Shown: positions 24,283 through 33,149, counted from the stretch's first letter. The stretch is DNA of 49,477 bases from Acidimicrobiales bacterium AG-410-I20 (GCA_003215175.1 QCKS01000007.1:1-49477); one strand, 5' to 3'. A program made the numbers and translations. Notes: generated by a model from the sequence alone, not told the origin.

Positions 24283-24873
24283 TCATATATTTTCCGAAAG
24301 TAGTCTATGTTCTCGGCCTAAAGCGTAAACCTGATCACAAACTTCTTGAGAGTTTCTTTCCAGTTCTCCTAATTCTACTGAAACTAATTCTGGAAGATTT
24401 CTGAATTTTCCTCCGTGATCGAGTCCATAACCTACGACATAAGAAGAGTCCAACTCAAAACCCACGTGCTGTAATTCGACTGGTATAACTCGGCGTTCTA
24501 CTCGATCGAACATCGCGCATACACGTACTTCTGAAGGTGAACGGCCTCGAAGATGCTGTAATAAGAAATTGAGTCGTAAGCCGGTGTCTACAAGATCTTC
24601 AACAAGCACCACTTGCTTGCCGGTAATGTCTGTATCTAGATCTCTAGTGAGGCGCACCCTCCCTGTGTCCGGCATGAAGCTGCTAAGAGCGAGAAAGTCC
24701 ACTTCAATTGGGAGGTCGAGTTCTCTCACAAGATCCGCCATAAAAGGAAGGCAACCCTTCAATACTCCCACTATTACCGCGCCTTCCTGAAGTGAAGCTG
24801 TTAGTTCTTTACCTAACTCCGACACTCGTTCCGTAATTTGATCGCGGGTATAGAGAAGTTGAGATGACTTCAT
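24283..24873 (-). CDS. hpt: Hypoxanthine (guanine) phosphoribosyltransferase
   Basis: A 196-aa purine salvage enzyme that joins hypoxanthine or guanine to PRPP. The PRPP-binding motif is VVLVEDLVDTGLRLNFLL. The flexible loop region is LSSFMPDTGRVRLTRDLD, and the purine-contact C-terminal block is VVGYGLDHGGKFRNLPEL. It normally sits next to tilS and ftsH, but here it is inserted between ftsR and the DUF151 gene and shares their transcript (6 and 12 bp gaps). All active-site elements look intact. Confidence 0.93.
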   Translation of the reverse strand: MKSSQLLYTRDQITERVSELGKELTASLQEGAVIVGVLKGCLPFMADLVRELDLPIEVDFLALSSFMPDTGRVRLTRDLDTDITGKQVVLVEDLVDTGLRLNFLLQHLRGRSPSEVRVCAMFDRVERRVIPVELQHVGFELDSSYVVGYGLDHGGKFRNLPELVSVELGELERNSQEVCDQVYALGREHRLLSENI

Positions 24874-24879
24874 CTTTTT

Positions 24880-25614
24880 TTAGCCGAGCCGATCTAATGA
24901 ACGTCTAAGAATAATTTGACGAAGACGAGAGCCTGCTTCGATGAGTTCGTTTAATTTCTTATTGACGTGTGAGCGAGTAGCAGGGTCTTCGCGTAAAAGT
25001 GGGAGCAATACTTGTTCTAGGGTTCCTGCTTCACGTTGAGCCGAAACGAGATACATGCGTAAATGGCGGATATCAAAACCTAGCTCAATGAACATGGAAG
25101 CGAGTTGGGCTACTAGTAAAGAATCGTCGTCATATACGGTGGTGCTTCCAGCCTCATGCCCAAGAAGTAAACCCATTTTTTCCAATTCTCTAAGTGTAGA
25201 TATTTCCAGACCAGCAGCTTTAGCTAACTCTTCAATGCTGACACTCACAGAACCTACAAAAGCACGATTCTTTCCTCTTTCGCGAAATGGTTGAACTTCT
25301 CCTTCATTTTCAGTGAAGTCCTCTTCTGGTATTTTCCCTCCAGATTCATCTAATAATTGGCGGATCACTTTCAGTGGAAGAAAGTGTTCTCGTTGTTGCC
25401 TAAGAATCCAGCGCAAAATAGTCATGTCATCAGTGGTGAACTGTCTATATCCAGAAGCGGTTCTTTGCGGTTCTAATAATCCTTGGGCCTCCAAGAAGCG
25501 GATTTTTGAAATTGTGATGTCTGGGAATTCTGGTTCTAATCCGGCGAGGAGTTCTCCGATGGACATAGATTCGTCATGACCTTTAGTTACTTCTTCAAGG
25601 TTCCCTTCAGACAT
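24880..25614 (-). CDS. ftsR: MerR-family regulator FtsR-like
   Basis: A 244-aa protein. SIGELLAGLEPEFPDITISKIRFLEAQGLLEPQRTASGYRQF is the MerR DNA-binding helix-turn-helix (core ISKIRFLEAQGLLEP, then SGYRQF). A second HTH-like part and a helical C-terminal domain follow. Corynebacterial FtsR, its likely orthologue, activates ftsZ. The start is ATG 25614, eight bases after the FHA gene stop. A longer open frame runs back into that gene but has no ribosome-binding site and no family similarity. Its position between garA and DUF151 matches Rv1828 in Mycobacterium. Confidence 0.88.
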   Translation of the reverse strand: MSEGNLEEVTKGHDESMSIGELLAGLEPEFPDITISKIRFLEAQGLLEPQRTASGYRQFTTDDMTILRWILRQQREHFLPLKVIRQLLDESGGKIPEEDFTENEGEVQPFRERGKNRAFVGSVSVSIEELAKAAGLEISTLRELEKMGLLLGHEAGSTTVYDDDSLLVAQLASMFIELGFDIRHLRMYLVSAQREAGTLEQVLLPLLREDPATRSHVNKKLNELIEAGSRLRQIILRRSLDRLG

Positions 25615-25621
25615 AATCGGT

Positions 25622-26086
25622 TCAACTACCCGTTCCGTGGAAAAAAACAAGTCTGAATCTGCCAATCTGAACTTCGTCCCCTTCACGAAGTTCCGCAGAA
25701 TCAATTCTTTCACGATTAACATATGTCCCATTCAAAGAGCCAACGTCTTTGACGGTGTAACGATCGCCGACTCGTTCGACTTGAGCATGGCGGCGAGAAA
25801 CTGTTACGTCATCTAGGAATATTCCTGCGTTGGTGTGACGTCCAATGGTTATTAGTTCGTCTTCTAACCCGTAGCGCGCCCCCGCTTTCGGACCAGATTC
25901 GATCACGAACAATCCACAACTTTCGGGGAATTGGGCACGATCATACTCATGAGGTATTACTTCTACAATTTCAAATGCATCAGTGTTTTCATCATTATCA
26001 ACAATAAGATTCTCCCCGCAAGACGGGCAGAATCTAGATGCATGCTTATCTATGCGTCCACAACTTTGACAAGTTACTGAACTCAT
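25622..26086 (-). CDS. garA: GarA-like FHA protein with N-terminal zinc ribbon
   Basis: A 154-aa protein. The FHA domain (about residues 62-148) has GRHTNAGIFLDDVTVSRRHA and GSLNGTYVNRE, very close to GarA/OdhI, which binds and inhibits 2-oxoglutarate dehydrogenase and glutamate dehydrogenase. In those proteins a phosphothreonine motif (ETTS-type) at the N-terminus folds back onto the FHA domain. Here the N-terminus is instead a four-cysteine zinc ribbon (C6, C9, C20, C23). No ETTS motif is visible. A different control mode is therefore likely. AGGAGG lies seven bases before the ATG, the strongest ribosome-binding site in the window. Confidence 0.85.
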   Translation of the reverse strand: MSSVTCQSCGRIDKHASRFCPSCGENLIVDNDENTDAFEIVEVIPHEYDRAQFPESCGLFVIESGPKAGARYGLEDELITIGRHTNAGIFLDDVTVSRRHAQVERVGDRYTVKDVGSLNGTYVNRERIDSAELREGDEVQIGRFRLVFFHGTGS

Positions 26087-26192
26087 TTGCCTTCCTCCTG
26101 AATCGCAATTAGTTCATTTTACCCTTGATATGCGACACATCTTGTTTCGACATTCTATTCTTTCAGGCTTTAGAGGAAAGTCGAGGCAAATC

Positions 26193-26795
26193 CTACTTCT
26201 GAGGTGAGCGTCCTTCGTCATAAGCTGCTTTCGCTAAGGGGACATATTGTGCAGCTGAAAACCATGCAATAATCAATCCTGGGAGTCCAGAGATCCAAGC
26301 AAATAAAGTGAAAAATTCGTTCCCGTAGACTCCTGATTCGCCGAGAAGGAAACAAGGGAAAGCCCACATCATTGCGAAGGTAGAAGTTTTACCCCACCAG
26401 GTAACGTCAATACGACGTGCCCCCAGAGACGCTAAGAGTAACGCCGCTACTCCTACTAGCGCCTCCCTTACAACAGCTGCTACTGCAAACCAAATGGGAA
26501 CTGACCCGTCAAAGATGAGTACTGGAACAGCAACTATCAGAAGGAGACGATCGGCTGTGGGGTCAAGGATTTTCCCAAGTTCGCTTACTTGATTGAACCT
26601 ACGAGCTATCCAACCGTCGATCCAGTCCGTGGCACCAAGAACACCTAGCAAGAAGCCAGCGAATACTCTGTCATCATTCGCTAGAAGCAGCCATGCGAAC
26701 CAGGGTATGCAACCTAATCGAGCCACACTAATGAGATTAGGAAGCGTTAGGACTTCTTTCCGATTGAAGTATTTTGAGAATACATCTTGTTTCAC
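26193..26795 (-). CDS. pgsA: CDP-alcohol phosphatidyltransferase (PgsA-like)
   Basis: A protein of about 200 aa with the CDP-alcohol phosphotransferase motif DWIDGWIARRFNQVSELGKILDPTADRLL, in order DG, AR, G, D and D at the usual spacing. Such enzymes make phosphatidylglycerophosphate or, in actinobacteria, phosphatidylinositol phosphate from CDP-diacylglycerol. Four to six helices follow. The start was placed at GTG 26795 because TAGGCT lies seven bases upstream. The longer frame to 26861 would overlap the divergent HIT gene start by 10 bp. It lies upstream of garA, as pgsA2 lies near garA in Mycobacterium. The alcohol substrate is unknown. Confidence 0.82.
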   Translation of the reverse strand: MKQDVFSKYFNRKEVLTLPNLISVARLGCIPWFAWLLLANDDRVFAGFLLGVLGATDWIDGWIARRFNQVSELGKILDPTADRLLLIVAVPVLIFDGSVPIWFAVAAVVREALVGVAALLLASLGARRIDVTWWGKTSTFAMMWAFPCFLLGESGVYGNEFFTLFAWISGLPGLIIAWFSAAQYVPLAKAAYDEGRSPQK

Positions 26796-26802
26796 ATTTT
26801 GT

Positions 26803-26808
26803 AGCCTA
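26803..26808 (-). promoter_or_regulatory. -10 element of leaderless pgsA promoter
   Basis: TAGGCT on the minus strand, seven bases before GTG 26795, identical to the hexamer before the FAD oxidoreductase at 12009. Confidence 0.45.
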
Positions 26809-26851
26809 CGATCAGAGAACAGATCTACCGCATTCTTTACGAAGGGGTTGC

Positions 26852-27268
26852 ATGACTTCAATATTTACAAAGATAATGAATAACGAAATTCCAGGACGCA
26901 TCATCTGGGCGGATGACACTTGCATAGCGATGGTAGATATTCGTCCGCTTAATCGTGGTCATGTACTCGTTATACCTCGACAAGAGGTAGATAAATGGCA
27001 TGAATTAGATGTCGCAACAACTCTGCATTTAATGAAGGTGTCACATATTGTTGCTAATGCTCAGCAAAGTGTATTTGAGCCGGCAAGGATTGGTTTGATG
27101 ATTGCCGGATTTGAAGTGCCGCATACGCATGTTCATTGTGTTCCAGTTGAACACATGTCTCACCTTGATTTTACTCAAGCGGAGATGGGCGACCCTGAAG
27201 ATCTTGACCGTGTTTCAGAATTACTGAAAGCGAAATTGCAGGAATTTGGATACAGCGAAGCGACCTAA
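26852..27268 (+). CDS. HIT-family nucleotide hydrolase/transferase
   Basis: A 138-aa histidine triad protein. IFTKIMNNEIPGRIIWADD is the usual N-terminus and VPHTHVHCVPV carries the HxHxH catalytic triad. These enzymes split nucleoside phosphoramidates or dinucleoside polyphosphates such as AMP-lysine or Ap4A. The start is ATG 26852, with AAGGGG four bases upstream. An upstream TTG in frame (26774) would overlap the divergent pgsA gene. Its stop overlaps the stop of the convergent DUF2079 gene by 4 bp. Confidence 0.88.
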   Translation: MTSIFTKIMNNEIPGRIIWADDTCIAMVDIRPLNRGHVLVIPRQEVDKWHELDVATTLHLMKVSHIVANAQQSVFEPARIGLMIAGFEVPHTHVHCVPVEHMSHLDFTQAEMGDPEDLDRVSELLKAKLQEFGYSEAT

Positions 27269-28806
27269 GGTCGTTTTGAGAAAACCGTAATTCCGGATCT
27301 ATTGAATTCTTCTTTGAAGCCTAAGGTTTGGACGGCATGAGTAAATGTTCTTACTTCATCTTCCTTCCAATTTGAGATGCCAGAATCAAAAATAATTACG
27401 TCTATTCCGGAGACTAATTCCAAACTTGGGAGATAATAATTGCCATCTGGAAGTAGTTTGACTGTTTCTCGTTCTGCTACGAGATTAAATACGCTTGGAT
27501 GTGCTAATACGCGGTCATAATTTTCTAGACTGTCGGCTGCATCAATACGAGCCACATCACTTACATCCCTTCGTCCCCAATCCCAAGGTTGCTCATACGG
27601 CGACGATGCAGCATCTCGTATAAAGAAAACCACTGCTGTTAGCGCCAGTACGGCTAACACTCTCTTATCGACAAGAATTCGTTTTACCCCCGGTACACCG
27701 ACTCGTGTAAGTGCATATACCGCACCAATGAACACAAAGGGTAAAAGTGCCACATCTTGTTGAGGATTTGATAATTCATCTACTCCCCCCTCAGCAACCA
27801 GATACAACGCGAGAAGCGGGAAGACGGGTATGAGGTAACGCATTCTTACTAATGGCAAGAAAAGAACAGGAGCAACGAGCAAAAGGACTTTTTCAAAACT
27901 TTCACGAGCAAACAAATCGCCGAATACAGCAACAGGGTCCGAAAGCATCCCAAATAAAACTCCAAAAGAGCCAGTTCCGTACGAAGAGAAAGATGAGAGA
28001 TGTGGGTATTCTCCATTGCCTATGATCGGCTGGACGATGAATGCCATTATTAAGAACCAAGAAAGACCTAAAGAGACTATTGCACTACCATGCCGTTTCT
28101 TGTCTTCGAAAATGAATACAACGCCTAATGCAGCTACCGCTAAACCGAGGTCTGAACGTGAGGTCATCACTATTAACAGGAGCACTCCAACCGACCACCA
28201 ACGTTCTTTCTGCCCTTCAAGGTAAGCGGCAAGTAATGCTGGAAGGGCGAAGACTTCTGGGTGGAACCCTGAGAGGTTTAGATTTTGTATTGAGGGATGA
28301 AGAGCATAAGCAAAAACAAGAGCACTAGATGCACCAATACGAAGGTTGCCTGGCCCTCTAGCTATCCGCCAGAGTGGCACCGCAGTTAGTGATATAGCTA
28401 GGGATTGAATTATTAGAAGAGTTTCTGTAGGCGGAAATATGCGGGCTAAGAGGGCCACTGGGAAAAATATGAAAGCAGCGTGTTGAGCAAAAATATTTAT
28501 GCCAAGTTCACTTATTTCAGGGGAAGTTCCGAATTCCATCAAATGCAGTGCTTGTAAATGATGCCCAAGAGTGCTGTTGAGTCCTAGATCTTTGCTGCGT
28601 GCTACTGCTAAAAGAGCTAACACTACCCACAAAACAAGAGTAACTAGCCAGGGGAAGAAACGGTCTGCTTGTGTGCTTTCCAATCTGGCTTGAAAACGTA
28701 AAAGCGCCATGTCGTAGCGTCTTCGCGCAGAATGAACAGTTGTGACTACATGCTCTCCAGTCCAATCAATGGCCCTAGACGCCTTTTCTTTAGGAAGATT
28801 TGACAC
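27265..28806 (-). CDS. DUF2079 integral membrane protein
   Basis: A 513-aa membrane protein with about ten to twelve hydrophobic helices and a soluble C-terminal tail of about 110 residues containing WDWGRRDVSDVARIDA and LPDGNYYLPSLELVSGID. The region with SGFHPEVFALPALLAAYL, together with the LTLVLW-type first helix, matches DUF2079 family members, which have a GT-C-like fold but no known function. They may add a sugar or other group to an envelope lipid. GTG is the start, with TACGGT six bases upstream, so this gene has its own promoter despite lying just 42 bp after its upstream neighbour. Confidence 0.78.
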   Translation of the reverse strand: MSNLPKEKASRAIDWTGEHVVTTVHSARRRYDMALLRFQARLESTQADRFFPWLVTLVLWVVLALLAVARSKDLGLNSTLGHHLQALHLMEFGTSPEISELGINIFAQHAAFIFFPVALLARIFPPTETLLIIQSLAISLTAVPLWRIARGPGNLRIGASSALVFAYALHPSIQNLNLSGFHPEVFALPALLAAYLEGQKERWWSVGVLLLIVMTSRSDLGLAVAALGVVFIFEDKKRHGSAIVSLGLSWFLIMAFIVQPIIGNGEYPHLSSFSSYGTGSFGVLFGMLSDPVAVFGDLFARESFEKVLLLVAPVLFLPLVRMRYLIPVFPLLALYLVAEGGVDELSNPQQDVALLPFVFIGAVYALTRVGVPGVKRILVDKRVLAVLALTAVVFFIRDAASSPYEQPWDWGRRDVSDVARIDAADSLENYDRVLAHPSVFNLVAERETVKLLPDGNYYLPSLELVSGIDVIIFDSGISNWKEDEVRTFTHAVQTLGFKEEFNRSGITVFSKRP

Positions 28807-28812
28807 TCTAAT

Positions 28813-28818
28813 ACCGTA
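28813..28818 (-). promoter_or_regulatory. -10 element of leaderless DUF2079 promoter
   Basis: TACGGT on the minus strand, six bases before GTG 28806. Confidence 0.45.
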
Positions 28819-28848
28819 GCCGGAATTAGTAGATAGTTCAGCGAGGCG

Positions 28849-30111
28849 TTAGCGGTTCGACAAAATACAGGTCGTGGAGTTCGAATTGTTGAAATCTATG
28901 GTGATTTCCTCGCCTACCTCTCCACTGAAGACTGGTATTTCCACTTGATTTTGCTGGGAGTCAACAGTGATCGTCCCTCTGACGGCAAGTGTTTCCCATC
29001 CCGAAGCTTCCATCTCATATCCGATACGTATCATTTCTGCCCATCCTGTTCCACCTTCTGAATGTTTGACTTCTCCCTGTGGTATGTACAAGGGAATCAT
29101 TAACATTTGTTCACCTAAGCAAGTGGCAGAAACATTGCGTCCAAGAATCTGATCTGAACAAGAGTCTCCAGTTGAGTCAAAAACAACCACATCAAAGGGT
29201 CGGAAACGACTGTCAGTCACTGATGCACGAATACAAGCTTCTTCGAGCCATCCTTCAGGCCCTATCATTGCCACTTGACCCGTGCCGCCATACCCAAAGA
29301 CAGTTGCACTTACCTCATTGGGTTTGATAATTAATAAATCGCTGGGTACCACCTGACGTACCCGTTCTTCTTCAGGCCCTTCTCCTTCTTGGAGAGCGAC
29401 CAATAAGTTCAGTTCAGTAGTTAACTCTGGTTCTAAAATTGGTGGACCAAAATCAATAGCTACTCCACCTAATTCAGACTCGTTTAATTGAGAGGCGAAG
29501 CGTAAAGCCTGATTTGAATCACCGACAATACCCTGATTAGCTAGTTGACGAAAGAACAAGGTTCCGAATATCGCTATAGCTACAACAGTTGCAAATGTAA
29601 GTGTTCGTCTCCGAAAGGCTTTCTTTATCGATGCAGCTACTGCTTTTTCGTCTTGACGTTCAGCTCGCGAGCGCGGACCAAACGAATTTGAAGAATCTCC
29701 ACCACCAAGCAATTCTGTCCAGCGCTGAAGAGTTTCGGAAGGGAATCTCACTGCAAGTTTGGCGAATAGCTTTTCTTCTTCCGGCCCAAATAAGAGGAGA
29801 AGGTCATTTTTACGAGCTAATTCAACTGGATCAGAGTCATGAATCAGATCTCTATCACCTGCTAGCCGGATTAAGAATTCCCTAATTCTTCGATCTGCTT
29901 CACTTTCCGTCCATTGCCCACCCGACTCAACTTTAAAAGAGTCGAAATTTCCTTTTTGTTCAGCCGAGAACTTAAAGAAAGTCGAACGCAGACGTCGGCG
30001 ATTTTCAGGAACTTCCGTTCCTAAATCCCGAAAATCTTCTCCTTGCCTTTCCTCTTCCGAAGAGTCGTCAGAAGATGGGTTCTGATCTTCCGTATCCCCT
30101 GTTTCAGTCAT
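28849..30111 (-). CDS. Unknown single-pass membrane protein with large extracytoplasmic domain
   Basis: I do not recognise this 420-aa protein. Residues 1-165 are cytoplasmic, acidic at the start (TGDTEDQNPSSDDSSEEE) and then helical and charged. One transmembrane helix follows at about 170-187 (LTFATVVAIAIFGTLFF), flanked by KKAFRRR on the inside. The outer domain (about 195-420) is beta-rich, with paired cysteines (C302, C328, C341 and C415 by approximate count), suggesting disulfides. The topology resembles anti-sigma factors or signalling anchors, but no zinc motif is visible and no sigma gene is near. It is 14 bp after the methyltransferase and probably co-transcribed. Confidence 0.6.
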   Translation of the reverse strand: MTETGDTEDQNPSSDDSSEEERQGEDFRDLGTEVPENRRRLRSTFFKFSAEQKGNFDSFKVESGGQWTESEADRRIREFLIRLAGDRDLIHDSDPVELARKNDLLLLFGPEEEKLFAKLAVRFPSETLQRWTELLGGGDSSNSFGPRSRAERQDEKAVAASIKKAFRRRTLTFATVVAIAIFGTLFFRQLANQGIVGDSNQALRFASQLNESELGGVAIDFGPPILEPELTTELNLLVALQEGEGPEEERVRQVVPSDLLIIKPNEVSATVFGYGGTGQVAMIGPEGWLEEACIRASVTDSRFRPFDVVVFDSTGDSCSDQILGRNVSATCLGEQMLMIPLYIPQGEVKHSEGGTGWAEMIRIGYEMEASGWETLAVRGTITVDSQQNQVEIPVFSGEVGEEITIDFNNSNSTTCILSNR

Positions 30112-30125
30112 AAGTTAGAAATTGT

Positions 30126-31187
30126 TCAAGGTCGAACCTCATAATATAGATTCGTTGGGTCTTGAAAATCATGCATGGTAAAACGAGTGAAACCTGCATC
30201 GCTTGTCATTTGCTCTGCCACATCAGGATTTAAACCTAGAGTTCCCAATCCAAAAGCTTCTGGTTCTGACATAGCTGACTGTAGACAAGAGCCAACAGAA
30301 GTTGCATACATCATTGCAAGCATCGGATTCTTTAAATTATCTTCCCAATTAGAACTTGACTTTATATCCTTTATAAGCCATGTTCCATCGTCTTTGATTG
30401 CCCCTCTAATCGCTTTCATAGCTAAATCTGGACGCGGCATATCATGCAAACAATCAAAAGTAATGACCAAATCGATGTCACCAGAATCTGGGAGTTCTTC
30501 TCCCCCAGCTAATTGAAGTTCAACATTATCTCTGCCGCTTAGTCGCTTTGAAGCTAATTCAATAGCTCTTTCAGATGGGTCATACCCAACATAAGTCGAA
30601 GCAGGGAAAGCCTCAGAAAGCATATCAATCACCATCCCTCCACCACAGCCGACATCTACGACACGAGCACCGTTCTCAAGCTTTTCTGTTACACCAGAAA
30701 GATTGGGAATTATTGTGGGCAGAAGCAAGGCCTTTGTCATCGGTCCCAACATTCCCTCTACGTGTTGTGCTGATTCAGAACCCAAACCATCATAATTTAG
30801 CCCTAATCCTGTTCGGAAAGAATCAGCAATACCATCTACCACTTCGCTGGGTCTTACTACAGCAAACGCTCCTGCAGAAAATTTGGGTGAATCTTCTCTA
30901 GCCAAGATCTCTGCAGCTTCGGGTTCAAATAAAAATGTCTCGCCATCTTGAGATTTAATCAGTTGTGCAGCAGCCTGACTTCTTAGCCACTCTTTTAACC
31001 ATCTCTGATGCAGTCCAGTCAAATTTGCTAAGTCTTCTGGGGTGACAAGGCCAGCCCCATCCATCGCTTTATACAGTCCAAGTCTGTGCCCAAGATGAAT
31101 CATCAACGCAATCATCTCGCCTTGCTTGTAACTCCATGTCGCCATGGTGTATTTACCGATTAACTTAGGATCTAAGTTCTCAGTCAT
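30126..31187 (-). CDS. SAM-dependent methyltransferase with N-terminal winged helix
   Basis: A protein of about 353 aa. The N-terminal third (DLANLTGLHQRWLKEWLRSQ) is a dimerising winged-helix domain typical of plant-type O-methyltransferases and their bacterial relatives. The class I SAM domain follows, with motif I VVDVGCGGGMVIDML and motif II-like VELQLAGGEELPDSG. LVITFDCLHDMPRP lies near the active site. It should methylate a small molecule; the substrate is unknown. The start was moved to ATG 31187, where GGAGAGG precedes it, so it overlaps the Rieske gene by 8 bp. The longer frame lies inside that gene. It is translationally coupled to the Rieske protein, suggesting a shared pathway. 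Confidence 0.82.
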   Translation of the reverse strand: MTENLDPKLIGKYTMATWSYKQGEMIALMIHLGHRLGLYKAMDGAGLVTPEDLANLTGLHQRWLKEWLRSQAAAQLIKSQDGETFLFEPEAAEILAREDSPKFSAGAFAVVRPSEVVDGIADSFRTGLGLNYDGLGSESAQHVEGMLGPMTKALLLPTIIPNLSGVTEKLENGARVVDVGCGGGMVIDMLSEAFPASTYVGYDPSERAIELASKRLSGRDNVELQLAGGEELPDSGDIDLVITFDCLHDMPRPDLAMKAIRGAIKDDGTWLIKDIKSSSNWEDNLKNPMLAMMYATSVGSCLQSAMSEPEAFGLGTLGLNPDVAEQMTSDAGFTRFTMHDFQDPTNLYYEVRP

Positions 31188-31539
31188 TTCCTCTCCTTTG
31201 TGTCCATATCCAGTCTGACTCTTCCTTGCAAGGCCAAACTTCAATATCGCCTTTTCGGTCACGTCGGCCAGTCATGCCCTCTTTCCAACCTTCTCCATTT
31301 AGCGAAAACCGCCAACAATGTGTAAGACATACTAACTCTTCTCCTTCCACAACTCCTTCGCCGCCTAAATGCGACCACTGATGTGGACATCTGGCTTCCA
31401 TAATGCAAGGAGTTCCATCCGCTGACCTCCAAACAACCAATTCTTCAGATTCAAATACTGCTTCTACTAACGTTCCAGGAGGAATATCTGCCGAAACGAT
31501 TGGAACCCAACCTTCTTCAGACTCAGTTAAAGGGTCCAC
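31180..31539 (-). CDS. Rieske [2Fe-2S] ferredoxin-like protein
   Basis: A 119-aa Rieske protein. The cluster ligands are CPH (in EARCPHQWSHLG) and CLTH (in LVCLTHCWRFSLNG), giving the C-x-H and C-x2-H pattern. There is no signal peptide and no membrane helix, so it is a soluble cytoplasmic electron carrier, of the type that feeds oxygenases. No oxygenase large subunit is present in this window. GTG is the start, four bases after the ftsX stop, and its own stop overlaps the methyltransferase start. Confidence 0.85.
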   Translation of the reverse strand: MDPLTESEEGWVPIVSADIPPGTLVEAVFESEELVVWRSADGTPCIMEARCPHQWSHLGGEGVVEGEELVCLTHCWRFSLNGEGWKEGMTGRRDRKGDIEVWPCKEESDWIWTQRRGND

Positions 31540-31542
31540 AGA

Positions 31543-32436
31543 TCAGACATCCAAGTAACGAGTTACCGCTATCGCAGATCCAATCATTCCTACTGCGCCT
31601 CCAATTAGGAGGAGCCAAATACTGGTATCCCATACAAATCCGCTCGGAACAGCAAATCCCCTAAACAAAGGAACGGCATCTGACTCCTGGAAGAAAGCTA
31701 AGACTTTATTATCAACTACAAAAAGTGCGGGAATAGCTAACCCAGCGCCGATAAGCCCGTGGATAGTCCCCTCCAACATGAAAGGAATCCGAATAAACCA
31801 ATTTGTAGCACCAACAAGTTTCATTACTTCAATTTCTTGCCGGCGCGCTCCTATCGCCGTGAAAACAGTGTTGAGAATAAGAAGTGCCGATACCACTACA
31901 AGTACAACTGCTGCGACTAAAAGAGCCTGACTTACGCGGGTGGAGAAATCGTCTATTTGACGAATCGCTTCGGTTGCGGTCGCTACTTCTTTTACTCCCG
32001 GTTGATTAGCAAACTGACGAGCTAGTTCTGTGACATTCGCAGCGGAAGGATCAGTAGGCACAATCCGATAAGAAGGAGGCATCACAGCAGGTGACACACT
32101 GTTGACAAGATCGGGCTTGTCGGAGAACAACGTACTGAATTCTTCGTAAGCCTGTTCTTGGTTTACATAAGCGTAGTCTTTGATCGCAGGACTATTATCA
32201 AGCACTTCTCTAATTGCTCCGTCTTGGTCAATTGAGGCATCTGCATTCATGAAAACGATGAACTCGACTCCTTCTTGGAACTGTGCTGTGGCTCTCTCTG
32301 CACCTTCTCTCACTAGGAGAGAGCTCCCCACGAGAGCTAATGAAATAGCTACTGTGAAGATTGCTGCCAAAGTAAGGCTTAAGTTTCTCCAGATGCTTGC
32401 AAAAGTTTCGCGGAAGTAATACCAAATTCGATACAT
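31543..32436 (-). CDS. ftsX: Cell-division ABC transporter permease FtsX
   Basis: A 297-aa protein with one N-terminal transmembrane helix (LSLTLAAIFTVAISLALVG), an extracytoplasmic loop of about 130 residues, and three more helices after IDDFSTRVSQALLVAAVVLV. The loop contacts peptidoglycan hydrolase regulators. EVMKLVGATNWFIRIPFMLEG is the coupling region to FtsE. It follows ftsE by 14 bp. In actinobacteria ftsX is usually followed by smpB; here a Rieske gene takes that place. Confidence 0.93.
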   Translation of the reverse strand: MYRIWYYFRETFASIWRNLSLTLAAIFTVAISLALVGSSLLVREGAERATAQFQEGVEFIVFMNADASIDQDGAIREVLDNSPAIKDYAYVNQEQAYEEFSTLFSDKPDLVNSVSPAVMPPSYRIVPTDPSAANVTELARQFANQPGVKEVATATEAIRQIDDFSTRVSQALLVAAVVLVVVSALLILNTVFTAIGARRQEIEVMKLVGATNWFIRIPFMLEGTIHGLIGAGLAIPALFVVDNKVLAFFQESDAVPLFRGFAVPSGFVWDTSIWLLLIGGAVGMIGSAIAVTRYLDV

Positions 32437-32450
32437 ATTTCAGATACCTA

Positions 32451-33149
32451 TCATTCGTATGCGCCGTTTGGTTCGTCGTATATACCGTGGGAGTCATCCC
32501 GTACCACTACTCCGCGGTCAAGTTCTATCACTCTTCTCTGCATTGAATTAACGATGCTTCGATCGTGTGTGGCCATAACTACGGTGGTTCCGCGACGGTT
32601 AATTAGGTCCAATAACTTCATAATCCCTACGGAAGTTGCTGGATCAAGATTTCCAGTGGGCTCATCAGCAAGCATGACTGTTGGTCGATTTGCAAAAGCT
32701 CTTGCTATTGAAACCCGTTGTTGCTCTCCACCTGATAATTCATCTGGAAAGCGACCAGCTTTTTGGCTTAGTCCAACCAGATCTAGGATGGCAGGAACTT
32801 GTTTTCTGATCACCGGTCGTGGCTGGCCTATAACCTCTAGAGCAAATGCCACATTCTCTGCGACTGTTTTTTTCTCCAGTAATTTGTAGTCCTGAAATAT
32901 ACATCCGATATTTCTTCTCAGAGCAGGAACGCTCCATGACCGTAAAGAGCCTAGGTCTTTTCCAGCCAGCAGTATCTTTCCTGAATCGGCAACTTCTTCA
33001 CGGTTCAATAAACGTATGAAAGTTGACTTACCTGACCCTGATTGACCAACTAGAAATACAAATTCTCCTCTTTGGATTTCTAGATTGACGCCTCTGAGAG
33101 CAGTGACATCACCTTTGTATACTTTTGTCACGTTTTCTAGTCGAATCAT
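32451..33149 (-). CDS. ftsE: Cell-division ATP-binding protein FtsE
   Basis: A 232-aa ABC ATPase working with FtsX at the division site to activate cell-wall hydrolases. Walker A is [15 protein letters not shown], the signature [14 protein letters not shown], and Walker [24 protein letters not shown] holds the switch histidine. ATG 33149 was chosen because GGAAG lies five bases upstream; a TTG four codons earlier has no such support. The order secA-prfB-ftsE-ftsX is as in other actinobacteria. Confidence 0.95.
   Translation of the reverse strand: MIRLENVTKVYKGDVTALRGVNLEIQRGEFVFLVGQSGSGKSTFIRLLNREEVADSGKILLAGKDLGSLRSWSVPALRRNIGCIFQDYKLLEKKTVAENVAFALEVIGQPRPVIRKQVPAILDLVGLSQKAGRFPDELSGGEQQRVSIARAFANRPTVMLADEPTGNLDPATSVGIMKLLDLINRRGTTVVMATHDRSIVNSMQRRVIELDRGVVVRDDSHGIYDEPNGAYE

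Noticed and set aside
25615-25731. N-terminal extension of FtsR
   Set aside because: The extra residues are the FHA gene read in another frame; ATG 25614 lies right after that gene and matches MerR family length.
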